Assembly: GCF_027594545.1 (NCBI RefSeq)
Contig: NZ_CP115160.1
Span: forward strand, 4,026,501 to 4,090,500
DNA from: Algoriphagus sp. TR-M9
GTDB lineage: Bacteria > Bacteroidota > Bacteroidia > Cytophagales > Cyclobacteriaceae
Reading direction: 5' to 3'
DNA: 64,000 nucleotides
A program made the translations under genes and the position numbers. The notes under the pieces are model-generated. The model was not told where the DNA came from and searched no databases. It saw nothing but the letters and a program-made list of their open reading frames with translations. Positions 34,996-43,386 of the stretch are shown one piece after another. Each line of letters opens with the position of its first letter. Position 1 is the stretch's first letter.

Positions 34996-36844
34996 TATCA
35001 TCCAACTCCTGCCAGATGCAATCGCAAATCAGATTGCGGCTGGAGAGGTAGTGCAGCGGCCATCATCCGCTTTGAAAGAATTACTGGAAAATGCTGTAGA
35101 CGCTGGCGCCACTCAAGTACAGGTAATCGTCAAGGACGCAGGCAAGCAGCTCATTCAGGTAGTAGATAATGGGAAAGGAATGTCTGCAACGGACGCTAGG
35201 ATGAGCTTTGAGCGACATGCTACTTCCAAAATCCGGCAATCCAAAGATTTATTTTCCATCCGGACCTTTGGCTTCCGAGGTGAAGCATTGGCATCTATAG
35301 CTGCCGTGGCCCAGGTGGAATTGAAGACGCAGCAAGCAGATTCCGAACTGGGCACACTGATTCAGATCGAAGGGTCTGAGGTTAAAAAACAAGAACCCTG
35401 TGCAGGAAATCCTGGAACCTCAGTTTCCATGAAAAACCTGTTTTATAACGTGCCAGCTCGCAGAAATTTCCTGAAATCCAACCCGGTAGAAATGAAGCAT
35501 ATCGTAGAGGAATTTCAGCGCGTAGCCCTTTCTTACCCGGAAATCAGTTTCTCACTTTATCAGCAAGACCTGGAGGTCTATAGCCTCACTTCAGGTAAAC
35601 TCAGTCAGCGAATCGTGGGCCTATTTGGCAAAAACTACAAAGGCAATCTTGTAGCCTGCGAAGAACTCACGCCACATATCAATGTCAAAGGCTACATCGG
35701 CAAACCTGAAAGTGCAAAAAAAACCCGGGGTGAGCAGTTTTTCTTTGTGAATAACCGCTACATCAAAAGCAACTACCTGCACCATGCGGTCAGCTCTGCT
35801 TATGAAGGCCTCATCCAGACCGATCAGCATCCCTTCTACGTACTCTTTTTGGACATAGATCCTTCACATATAGACATCAATGTCCACCCGACCAAAACTG
35901 AAATTAAATTTGATGATGAGCGTACCATTTACTCTGTGATCAGATCTGCTGTAAAACAGGCTCTGGGAGCGCATCACGTAGTTCCTGCCCTGGATTTCAG
36001 CTTTGATGTCAACTTCAGTGAGAAGTGGGACAAGGACCCGGAGAAGAAAGCACAGATAGATCGGGAATATAGCTATAAGTCCTTCAACACCCCTGAGTTC
36101 AAAAAAACAGATGCCTCAGGCTGGGAGCGGCTCTTTGAAAATGATCAACAAAAAAACAACATGCCCGACACTCGGGACAGCCAGCAAGAAAGTGAGGTGC
36201 TCACCTTCTCTAGCCGGGCAAATCCAGAGGAATCCCTTCCTGCCATTCCCAAACCTGCGGAAGAAGAGCAGGCCGGCACTACCTTTCAGGTGGAATTAAA
36301 CTACGTAGTGGCCCAGATGTCCACAGGTATGTTGATCATAGATCAGCAAACCGCCCATGAGCGCATCCTGTATGAGCGCTATTTGCGCCAGCTGAAACTA
36401 GCCCAAGGAACTTCCCAGCAGTGCCTCTTCCCTCCTACAGTGCAGCTGGGCTCGGCAGACTTTGCCCTGGTGATGGATATTTTGCCAGAATTGCACAACT
36501 TAGGCTTTCAGGTATCGGAATTTGGCAAGGACACCATCATCATTCAGGGTGTTCCTGCGGACATTCAGGTGAAAAATGAAAAAGAGCTCTTCGAGGGACT
36601 TCTGGAACAATTTAAAAACTTCAAAAACGAGCTTTCACTAGATACCCGTGAAAATCTCGCACGCTCTTTGGCTCGTAAATCCTCCCTCAAAAGAGGGCAA
36701 AAATTAAATTCACAAGAAATGGAAACCCTGGTAGGGCAGCTTTTTGCCTGCCAAAATCCAAATTATGGTTTAGGAGGGAACAAAACCTTCGTAAAATTGG
36801 ATTTAAGCAGTATTCAATCTTTTTTCGGCAAATCACATGTTTAG
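34988..36844 (+). CDS. mutL: DNA mismatch repair protein MutL
   Basis: 618 residues, GHKL ATPase. The N-terminal ATP-binding motifs are intact: ELLENAVDAGAT, DNGKGM and GFRGEALASI. The C-terminal dimerisation domain has the stretch DQQTAHERILYE at 452-463, where the canonical endonuclease pattern is DQHA-x2-E-x4-E. Glu458 and Glu463 are kept but the metal-ligand His is Gln. Nicking activity is therefore uncertain. It is the second gene of a four-gene unit (small membrane protein, mutL, two rhomboids) with 8-bp overlaps on both sides. Confidence 0.95.
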   Translation: MSDIIQLLPDAIANQIAAGEVVQRPSSALKELLENAVDAGATQVQVIVKDAGKQLIQVVDNGKGMSATDARMSFERHATSKIRQSKDLFSIRTFGFRGEALASIAAVAQVELKTQQADSELGTLIQIEGSEVKKQEPCAGNPGTSVSMKNLFYNVPARRNFLKSNPVEMKHIVEEFQRVALSYPEISFSLYQQDLEVYSLTSGKLSQRIVGLFGKNYKGNLVACEELTPHINVKGYIGKPESAKKTRGEQFFFVNNRYIKSNYLHHAVSSAYEGLIQTDQHPFYVLFLDIDPSHIDINVHPTKTEIKFDDERTIYSVIRSAVKQALGAHHVVPALDFSFDVNFSEKWDKDPEKKAQIDREYSYKSFNTPEFKKTDASGWERLFENDQQKNNMPDTRDSQQESEVLTFSSRANPEESLPAIPKPAEEEQAGTTFQVELNYVVAQMSTGMLIIDQQTAHERILYERYLRQLKLAQGTSQQCLFPPTVQLGSADFALVMDILPELHNLGFQVSEFGKDTIIIQGVPADIQVKNEKELFEGLLEQFKNFKNELSLDTRENLARSLARKSSLKRGQKLNSQEMETLVGQLFACQNPNYGLGGNKTFVKLDLSSIQSFFGKSHV

Positions 36845-37628
36845 AAATATCACCCCTATAGTACAAAACCTCCTACTGGCCAATGTGGTGCTCTTCCTGG
36901 TAAGCGCATTCATTTTTCCTCAGTTGAGCGAGTGGTTTGCACTTTATTACATTCATAGTCCCTACTTCAAGCCTTTCCAGTTTTTGACCTACATGTTTAT
37001 GCATGCAGATTTCTGGCACTTGTTCAGCAATATGTTTGGGCTATTGATATTCGGGCCATTGCTGGAGCAGTTTTTGGGACCAAAAAAATTATTGACACTG
37101 TGGATGGTCTGTGGCATTGGCTCGGGGATTTTGTATTCAGGTTATACTGCTTACCGCATGAACGATCTGGAAACCAAAGTGGCGGTCTTTCAAAATAACC
37201 CTGACCCGGAAACTTTCAACAAACTAGTAGTAGAAAACCGCGGCTTTTTTCAGCGTACAGTCTTTGATTTTGTGGATGATTATAGCCGTAACCCAGATGA
37301 TCCGCAGAAAATCTCCCAGGCAAAACAGACCTTAGACGCGATCGTGGACATACAAGGAAACGTACCTATGGTAGGAGCTTCCGGTGCCTTGTTTGGGATA
37401 TTGATCGCCTTTGCCATGCTCTTCCCCAATACGCAGCTATTCCTGCTTTTTCCGCCTATGCCCATCAAAGCAAAATATCTGGTGCTTTTCTACGGCCTAT
37501 ACACGATTTATAACGTATTGGTGAATAACCCGCTGGATAATGTGGCACATTTTGCACATTTGAGTGGATTACTGATAGGCGGGGTGTTAGTTTATCGATG
37601 GAAAAAAGACAGAAATAGCTTCTATTAG
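36837..37628 (+). CDS. Rhomboid family intramembrane serine protease (first of two)
   Basis: 263 residues with six or seven membrane helices. The catalytic serine is S182 in GASGALFG and the catalytic histidine H241 in AHLSGL; the conserved HADFWHLFSNMFGL segment in TM2 (about 56-70) holds the oxyanion-hole residues. A roughly 70-residue soluble insert (about 105-175) between the second half of the TM bundle and the serine-bearing helix is larger than usual. It overlaps mutL by 8 bp and is followed 2 bp later by a second rhomboid gene. Confidence 0.92.
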   Translation: MFRNITPIVQNLLLANVVLFLVSAFIFPQLSEWFALYYIHSPYFKPFQFLTYMFMHADFWHLFSNMFGLLIFGPLLEQFLGPKKLLTLWMVCGIGSGILYSGYTAYRMNDLETKVAVFQNNPDPETFNKLVVENRGFFQRTVFDFVDDYSRNPDDPQKISQAKQTLDAIVDIQGNVPMVGASGALFGILIAFAMLFPNTQLFLLFPPMPIKAKYLVLFYGLYTIYNVLVNNPLDNVAHFAHLSGLLIGGVLVYRWKKDRNSFY

Positions 37629-37630
37629 AA

Positions 37631-38566
37631 ATGTACGGTAACTTTTGGGAAAATCTTCGAAATGCTTTTAAGCATACTGATAATAGCCTCTACAAGCTGA
37701 TTGCAATCAATATTCTCGTATTCTTTGCCGTCTTGGTGGTACGCGTATTTATGACCATAGGTGGGCTGGGCAACCTGTACGCAGAAGCACTACAGTACTT
37801 GATGATGCCGGCTTCACTGTCTAGATTGATCACGCAGCCCTGGAGTATTTTCACTTACATGTTTTTGCACGAAGGGATTTTCCACATCCTCTTCAACATG
37901 CTTTTTCTATACTGGTTTGGCCAGCTGGTGCATCAGTTTCTGGGCAGTAGAAAACTCACCAACCTATATATCCTGGGAGGAATGGCAGGGGCAGCCTTCT
38001 ATGTGCTGATCTATAATCTGGCACCGTATTTCAGTGAATCCATTGACAGTTCCTTGATGCTGGGAGCCAGTGCAGGTGTATTTGCTATAGTGGTGGGGGC
38101 AGCTACACTCAGTCCAAATACCACTTTTTTCCTCATTCTCATAGGTCCGGTGAAGATTAAATACATCGCTATGTTTTACGTTTTGCTCTCTTTTGCCAAT
38201 TCTGCCGGTGCAAATGCAGGAGGAGAACTGGCGCACCTAGGGGGAGCTTTGCTGGGTTACCTCTATATAGTTCAGCTGCGAAGAGGAGTGGATCTGGGCG
38301 TACCGGTGCAAAAGGTCGGGATATTTTTCGAAGATCTTTTCTCAGGAAAAAGAAGGCAAAAAGTAAAGGTCAGCTATCGCAAACCTAAGAGCAGTGGTAG
38401 TTTTTCCTCCTTTACCAAATCCACTAAGAGCAGTCCCAAACCTGTAGATCCTGCAGAAACCACCCAAGAGGAAATCGATAAAATCCTGGACAAAATCGCT
38501 GATCGTGGTTACGAAGCACTGAACAAAGAAGAGAAGCGGAAACTGTTTGAGTTTTCGAAAAAGTGA
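37631..38566 (+). CDS. Rhomboid family intramembrane serine protease (second of two)
   Basis: 311 residues: about six membrane helices (about 22-212) with catalytic S147 in GASAGVFA and H202 in ELAHLGGALLGY, plus the HEGIFHILFNMLFL segment in TM2. The C-terminal cytoplasmic tail (about 225-311) is basic, then Ser/Pro/Lys-rich, and ends in a helical acidic segment (TQEEIDKILDKIADRGYEAL). It starts 2 bp after the first rhomboid gene. The two proteins share only the core fold, so they probably have different substrates rather than being a recent duplication. Confidence 0.92.
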   Translation: MYGNFWENLRNAFKHTDNSLYKLIAINILVFFAVLVVRVFMTIGGLGNLYAEALQYLMMPASLSRLITQPWSIFTYMFLHEGIFHILFNMLFLYWFGQLVHQFLGSRKLTNLYILGGMAGAAFYVLIYNLAPYFSESIDSSLMLGASAGVFAIVVGAATLSPNTTFFLILIGPVKIKYIAMFYVLLSFANSAGANAGGELAHLGGALLGYLYIVQLRRGVDLGVPVQKVGIFFEDLFSGKRRQKVKVSYRKPKSSGSFSSFTKSTKSSPKPVDPAETTQEEIDKILDKIADRGYEALNKEEKRKLFEFSKK

Positions 38567-38642
38567 TCCGAAGTATTTATTATCAAGTAGTTAGACATTA
38601 GACAGAGTTTAGACGAATCCGGATTCTCGAATCTAAGTTTTA

Positions 38643-38689
38643 CCTTCTTGAATCTTGGTTCTTGGCTCTAATATCTTGATACTTGATAC
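38643..38689 (-). repeat. CAAGA-type short interspersed repeat, copy 1
   Basis: The minus strand reads GTATCAAGTATCAAGATATT then GAGCCAAGAACCAAGATTCA. It shares the GAGCCAAGA-CCAAGA-TCAAGA core (22 of 26 positions) with the copy inside the ABC-F gene at 42201-42226. It lies between the second rhomboid and the next minus-strand gene. Confidence 0.6.
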
Positions 38690-38695
38690 ATTAAA

Positions 38696-39172
38696 TCACA
38701 GTGGAATCGCCAATCCTACCCTAAATCCAACTTCTCTCGGGTAGGGGCTTTGGAAGCGGAACTCAGTGCTGAGACCTATTCCTTCGGTAATCCTGATATA
38801 AGCACCTACGCCCATATTTGCACCTTTTGAGTTCCGTCGCGTACCTGCTCCATCGGGCTGGGTGTCCTGCCAAGTTTGGCTATAGCCTACCATAAAATAG
38901 AGTTGCGAAGGGCCATCAGATACATAATACCTCAAGTCGGCACTGAAATTACTCTCCTTGCCTACCTGCGGAAACACAAAAGTGAAACTCGGCATCAGGG
39001 CAAATTTGTCCACAAAGAAATATTCTATTCCAGCCCCGGCCCCGAAGTTTTGATAGCGCAAACCATAAGTGCCGTAGCCGTGAAAACGGGCATTTCCCTG
39101 ATCTTGGGTCTGTGCGATTGACACCGGGGAGATAAGCATAACGCAGCAAAAAATCCAGAAAACTTTTTTCAT
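38696..39172 (-). CDS. Small outer-membrane beta-barrel protein
   Basis: 158 residues with a signal peptide ending near SIAQ (about residue 20). The mature protein is a small OmpW/OmpA-like barrel with strands such as YGLRYQNFGAGAGIEYFFVD, ALMPSFTFVFP, LYFMVGYSQTW and the terminal GFRVGLAIPL. Size fits an eight-stranded barrel. No specific family was recognised. It follows rlmN by 56 bp on the same strand and may share its transcript. Confidence 0.7.
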   Translation of the reverse strand: MKKVFWIFCCVMLISPVSIAQTQDQGNARFHGYGTYGLRYQNFGAGAGIEYFFVDKFALMPSFTFVFPQVGKESNFSADLRYYVSDGPSQLYFMVGYSQTWQDTQPDGAGTRRNSKGANMGVGAYIRITEGIGLSTEFRFQSPYPREVGFRVGLAIPL

Positions 39173-39228
39173 CAGTACAAGTGTATTTTGGGCAAGAAAT
39201 TAGGTGGCTTTTAGCTAAGAAACAAATC

Positions 39229-40296
39229 TTATTCTTCAGTTAAATCTGCTACCTCATTCTTATTCGCCAATTGCCCACAGGCAGCATCTATATCCTGGCC
39301 ACGGGATTTTCTGACTTTGGCAATGATGCCCTGAGACTCCAAAACCCGCACATACATATCCACAGCCTCTTGTTTGGCTTGACAGAAATCTCCCTCGTCG
39401 ATGGGATTATATTGGATCAGGTTGACTTTGGAAGGGATGATTTTACAGAATTTTGCGAGCGCTCGGGCATGACGCTCGTCGTCATTGATTCCGTCCCACA
39501 CCACGTATTCATAGGTTACTTTACGCTTGGTCTTACTGTACCAGTATTTTAGTGCCTCTCCCAATTCCTCCACCGGATTGCTGTCGTTGATAGGCATCAG
39601 GAGTGAACGGGTTTCATTGATCGCAGAGTGAAGGGAAACAGCCAGATTGAAGCGGACTTCATCATCTGCCAGTTTGCGGATCATTTTGGTCACTCCCACG
39701 GTGGAAACGGTGATTCTCCGGGGTGCCATTCCCAGTCCTTCTGGGGAAGTGATTTTATCGATGGCTTCCAGCACATTGGCATAGTTCAGCAAGGGTTCGC
39801 CCATTCCCATAAAAACAATATTGGTGAGTGGACGGTCGAAGTACTTTTCCGCCTCATCCTTGATCGCCACCACCTGATCATAGATCTCATCCGGATTCAG
39901 GTTTCTCATACGCTTCAACCGTGCGGTAGCACAAAAATTACAATCCAAACTACAGCCCACCTGGGAAGAAACGCAAGCCGTAATCCGTTTGGTCGTTGGA
40001 ATCAAGACAGACTCCACAATCTTATTGTCATAAAGCTTCACCGCATTCTTGATGGTACCATCAGAAGAATGCTGCATGAGATCCACGAGAATATGGTTGA
40101 TCTCAAAATGATTTTTCAGCATTTCTCGGGTGCTCAGTGAGATATTGCTCATCTCATCGAAGTTCTTCAGAGACTTATTCCACAGCCACTCATAGACCTG
40201 CTTGGCGCGGAATTTCTTTTCCCCATGTGCCAAAAAGAATTCTTCCAACTGCGCTAGTGATAGCTTACGGATGTCTTTTTTCTGAATTGCTTCCAT
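39229..40296 (-). CDS. rlmN: 23S rRNA (adenine2503-C2)-methyltransferase
   Basis: 355 residues, radical SAM enzyme that methylates C2 of A2503 in 23S rRNA and of A37 in some tRNAs. The [4Fe-4S] motif CSLDCNFC has C115, C119 and C122. The acceptor cysteine is C340 in DAACGQL. The glycine-rich segment VFMGMGEPLLNY and the ITVSTVG segment are present. Length is normal. It is divergent from the ABC-F gene with a 299-bp gap that contains one CAAGA-type repeat. Confidence 0.97.
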   Translation of the reverse strand: MEAIQKKDIRKLSLAQLEEFFLAHGEKKFRAKQVYEWLWNKSLKNFDEMSNISLSTREMLKNHFEINHILVDLMQHSSDGTIKNAVKLYDNKIVESVLIPTTKRITACVSSQVGCSLDCNFCATARLKRMRNLNPDEIYDQVVAIKDEAEKYFDRPLTNIVFMGMGEPLLNYANVLEAIDKITSPEGLGMAPRRITVSTVGVTKMIRKLADDEVRFNLAVSLHSAINETRSLLMPINDSNPVEELGEALKYWYSKTKRKVTYEYVVWDGINDDERHARALAKFCKIIPSKVNLIQYNPIDEGDFCQAKQEAVDMYVRVLESQGIIAKVRKSRGQDIDAACGQLANKNEVADLTEE

Positions 40297-40320
40297 GCTG
40301 CAAAGGTAAGGATTTTCAGG

Positions 40321-40373
40321 GTAGCAAGAAGCTAGGTGTAAGTATCAAGATTAGAGAGCCAAGATTTAAGAGG
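40321..40373 (+). repeat. CAAGA-type short interspersed repeat, copy 2
   Basis: Reads GTAGCAAG near the left end, AAGTATCAAGA in the middle and GAGAGCCAAGATTTAAGAGG at the right end. It shares these blocks with copies at 38643 and 42191. It lies in the gap between rlmN and the ABC-F gene. Confidence 0.6.
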
Positions 40374-40583
40374 TTCTTGAATTCTTTTCGAAAAATAGTT
40401 GGTTATTCAATGTGAAATACGGCTCAAGAAAATTGGAATTCTTACTAAATACGGCTCAATTCACGGTAATTTTGAGTCAAAATTGATTCTAAAATGAGCT
40501 GATTCGATTACATTTTGATTAGTTAAAATGTTGATTCAAATCAACATGATTTGAATTAAAGCAATTCTCCCCCGCCTTTTCCT

Positions 40584-40591
40584 TACTTTTG
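40584..40591 (+). promoter_or_regulatory. Putative -7 promoter element (TAnnTTTG) very close to the ABC-F start
   Basis: TACTTTTG matches the -7 consensus and ends only 4 bp before the ATG at 40596. If used, transcription would start at or next to the start codon and give a leaderless or nearly leaderless messenger. Confidence 0.4.
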
Positions 40592-40595
40592 CGGC

Positions 40596-42500
40596 ATGAA
40601 TTACCTTTCGGTCGATAACCTCAGTAAAGCCTTCGGTGAGCGCAGGCTTTTTTCCAATATCTCTTTTGGCATCTCCCAAGGACAAAAAATCGCCCTGGTC
40701 GGCATCAACGGTGCCGGCAAGTCTACGCTCATGAAAATCATCATGGGTCTGGAAATCCCAGATACCGGAAACGTGGCGATCAACCAGCAGGTGAAAGTAG
40801 CTTACGTACACCAAAACCCGGTTTTTGAAGGGAGGATGAGCATCTACCAAACCATCTTCGATCAGAGTAATTCGGAGGTTCTTCAGGTGATCGAAGACTA
40901 TCACAAAGCTATGCTGGAAGCCGAGCGGGGCTTAGATAATTCCGAAAAGATGACCAAGCTTTTTGAGAAAATGGATGCCTTCCAGGCTTGGGATTTCGAA
41001 TATCAAGTAAAAGAGGTTTTGGGCAAATTGGGTCTTCATGATACTGATCTTCCTGTGGGAACGCTCTCAGGCGGACAGCGCAAGCGGGTAGCTTTGGCAA
41101 AAGCCATCTTGGAGAAACCTGATTTGTTGCTGCTCGATGAGCCTACCAACCACTTGGATCTGGAAACCATCGAATGGCTGGAAGACTACTTGGCAAAAGC
41201 TAATCTGGCCCTTTTCATGGTAACTCACGATAGATATTTCCTCGAGAAAGTAACCAATGAAATCCTGGAACTTGATCAGGGTAAAGTCCATCGCTACTTA
41301 GGCAACTACGGGTATTTCCTGGATAAAAAGGCCGAGCGAATGGAAATCGAGGACATTGAGCTCGAAAAAGCCAAAAGCCTCTACAAAAAGGAACTGGAAT
41401 GGATTCGCCGTCAGCCAAAAGCCAGAAGCACCAAAGCAAAATACCGCGTGGATGCTTTCGAAGAAACCAAAGAAAAAGCCTCCCAGAAGCGTGAGGAGCG
41501 GGATATCCAGTTGACCGTAACTACTCAGCGATTGGGCAATAAGATCATTGAGATCGAAAAAATAAACAAAGCATTTGGTGACAAAACCGTCGTCAATGAC
41601 TTCTCCTATACCTTCAAAAAGAAAGATAGAGTCGGAATCGTAGGACCAAATGGTGCTGGCAAGACCACTTTTCTGAATATGATCACTGGGCAACTGGCAC
41701 CTGACTCTGGAAAAGTTTCTATTGGACAGACCACTGCTTTTGGGTATTACAGGCAGGAAGAAAGTAGTTTTGATGAGGAAAAACGTCTGTTGGATATTGT
41801 AAAGGAAGTCGCCGAAGTAGTGACCATAGCTGGAGGTGCTACGATTACCGTTTCCCAGTTTTTGACCCAGTTTGGTTTTCCTCCCAAGCAGCAGCACACG
41901 CCTATCGCTAAGCTAAGTGGTGGTGAGCGCAGAAGATTGCAACTTTTAATGGTCCTGATCAAGAATCCTAATTTCCTGATTCTCGATGAGCCTACCAATG
42001 ACCTGGATCTGATGACCTTGAATACGCTGGAGGAGTTTTTGGATACTTTTCCGGGCTGTTTGATCATCGTTTCTCACGACAGGTATTTCATGGATAGATT
42101 GGTGGAGCATTTGTTCGTTTTCGAAGGAGAAGGAGAGATCAAGGATTTTCCTGGAAACTATACGGATTTCAGGGAATGGGAAAAAGAAAACAAGAATCAA
42201 GAGCCAAGATCCAAGAGTCAAGAGGAAAAGACTCCAGTAGCAAGTAGCAAGTATCAAGAGGAGAAAGCTCCAGAAAAAGTTAAGGCCACCTTTAAGCAAA
42301 AGAATGAGTTTAAGGAAGTGAATGCTTCCATTGCCAAATTGGAGAAAGAAAAGGCTGAAATCACTGCTAAAATAGCTGCAGGAATAGCTGATCACGAAGA
42401 ACTGATCAAGCAATCTAATCGCATCGGAGCAATCGATTCAGAACTGGAAGAATTGGAATTGACTTGGTTGGAATTGAGTGAGTTGGATGGGATAGAGTAG
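40596..42500 (+). CDS. ABC-F family ATPase (ribosome-associated, Uup/YdiF-like)
   Basis: 634 residues with two ATP-binding cassettes and no membrane domain. Cassette 1 has Walker A GINGAGKST, signature LSGGQRKRVALAKA and Walker B LLLLDEPTNHLD; cassette 2 has GPNGAGKTT, LSGGERRRLQ and LILDEPTNDLD. ABC-F proteins bind the ribosomal E site and ease translation stalls or give antibiotic protection. The C-terminal part ends in a coiled coil (about 565-630) as in Uup. The linker before it, residues about 532-556, is encoded by a CAAGA-type repeat that also occurs between genes here; the repeat keeps the frame. The start codon lies 4 bp after a -7 element. Confidence 0.93.
   Translation: MNYLSVDNLSKAFGERRLFSNISFGISQGQKIALVGINGAGKSTLMKIIMGLEIPDTGNVAINQQVKVAYVHQNPVFEGRMSIYQTIFDQSNSEVLQVIEDYHKAMLEAERGLDNSEKMTKLFEKMDAFQAWDFEYQVKEVLGKLGLHDTDLPVGTLSGGQRKRVALAKAILEKPDLLLLDEPTNHLDLETIEWLEDYLAKANLALFMVTHDRYFLEKVTNEILELDQGKVHRYLGNYGYFLDKKAERMEIEDIELEKAKSLYKKELEWIRRQPKARSTKAKYRVDAFEETKEKASQKREERDIQLTVTTQRLGNKIIEIEKINKAFGDKTVVNDFSYTFKKKDRVGIVGPNGAGKTTFLNMITGQLAPDSGKVSIGQTTAFGYYRQEESSFDEEKRLLDIVKEVAEVVTIAGGATITVSQFLTQFGFPPKQQHTPIAKLSGGERRRLQLLMVLIKNPNFLILDEPTNDLDLMTLNTLEEFLDTFPGCLIIVSHDRYFMDRLVEHLFVFEGEGEIKDFPGNYTDFREWEKENKNQEPRSKSQEEKTPVASSKYQEEKAPEKVKATFKQKNEFKEVNASIAKLEKEKAEITAKIAAGIADHEELIKQSNRIGAIDSELEELELTWLELSELDGIE
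42191..42262 (+). repeat. CAAGA-type repeat copy 3, inside the ABC-F coding sequence
   Basis: Contains GAATCAAGAGCCAAGATCCA, AGAGTCAAGAGG and, 15 bp later, GTAGCAAGTAGCAAGTATCA. It is in frame with the ABC-F gene and encodes the Lys/Ser/Glu/Gln-rich linker at residues about 532-556. The same blocks occur between genes at 38643 and 40321. Confidence 0.65.
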
Positions 42501-42515
42501 GTGGCTGTTGCTGCG

Positions 42516-42645
42516 TTTAGTTCAAGTCTTCAGACTTGGACTTTTGATAATGCAGCCTTCAGACTGCCATAGTGTAGGCACAAGTCTGAAGACTTGCGCC
42601 ATATTTAGGTCGTCATTGCGAACGACGAAGGAGTGAAGCAATCTC
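42516..42645 (+). repeat. Composite palindromic repeat, copy A
   Basis: Consists of the palindrome CAAGTCTTCAGACTTG (42523-42538), a near-palindrome GCAGCCTTCAGACTGC, the inverted partner CAAGTCTGAAGACTTG followed by CGCC, and a right block GTCATTGCGAACGACGAAGG leading to GAAGCAATCTC. The same order and orientation occur in copy B at 43387-43579, on the other side of the gene at 42710. Confidence 0.75.
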
Positions 42646-42709
42646 TTATTGACTCAGGTATTCAGTAGAAATATGTTGGAACAAACCTGACTTGCTTATA
42701 GCACAATTT

Positions 42710-43273
42710 TTACTTTATCACTTTCATAAGTTGAACTAGGAAAAACCCTAAAACAGCTAGGGCACTAGATATTGCTCCAATTAAAGCATAAATATGTTTG
42801 TATTTTGATTTTAATTCTACTGATCCTAAAAATGGTAGACCAGCTCTTTGTAGTCCTGGAATTAATTTGTCATAATTTGAATAATTCATTTTAATGAATT
42901 CAAATATCTCATTATCCTTAGTAATTATCCTCACGTGTTTTACAAGACCAAACCGGTCATAATTTTCTTTGAGGTCAAATCCTTTGATGTCTTTCAGGTA
43001 AAAATCAAATCGCTGCCCAGACAACCATTTTTTGATATGAAGCCTTTCATCAGTTACTGTTAAAATCTTATTTGAATTGCTGAAAAAAATTCCAAAGGCC
43101 AAAAGAGCAAGGATGACTCCAATTAGAATCCAGACGAATTCCATTTCATGTCTAATGAACAGCTTATAAATACTAATAACAATGATAAATCCATAGAACC
43201 CCATCAGGCTTAATTCAATGAATGGGAAATTCCTTTTGAGCCTTACCATTACTTTTTCCTTGCTTTTTTTCAT
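42710..43273 (-). CDS. AT-rich membrane protein flanked by direct repeats, unknown function
   Basis: 187 residues. Two membrane helices at about 18-37 and 45-63, a soluble beta-rich domain (about 66-150, with ILTVTDERLHIKKWLSG and DIKGFDLKEN, resembling bacterial PH-like domains), and a final helix at about 163-183. Base composition is clearly more AT-rich than the neighbours. It stands alone between two copies of a composite palindromic repeat. No family was recognised with confidence. It may be a recently acquired gene. Confidence 0.75.
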   Translation of the reverse strand: MKKSKEKVMVRLKRNFPFIELSLMGFYGFIIVISIYKLFIRHEMEFVWILIGVILALLAFGIFFSNSNKILTVTDERLHIKKWLSGQRFDFYLKDIKGFDLKENYDRFGLVKHVRIITKDNEIFEFIKMNYSNYDKLIPGLQRAGLPFLGSVELKSKYKHIYALIGAISSALAVLGFFLVQLMKVIK

Positions 43274-43386
43274 TACAAGTTGTCTAAAATCTCATGTGAT
43301 TAATACTTGCTCTAAAAACCCCGCTGCCCCCTTTAAATTATTTTTCGTTTCCAACCAGACTATGGAATCTAAGGGGAAGTTACACT

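Noticed and set aside
36837..38566. The two rhomboid genes as a recent tandem duplication
   Set aside because: Beyond the catalytic motifs the proteins differ in insert, tail and length, so they are not close copies.
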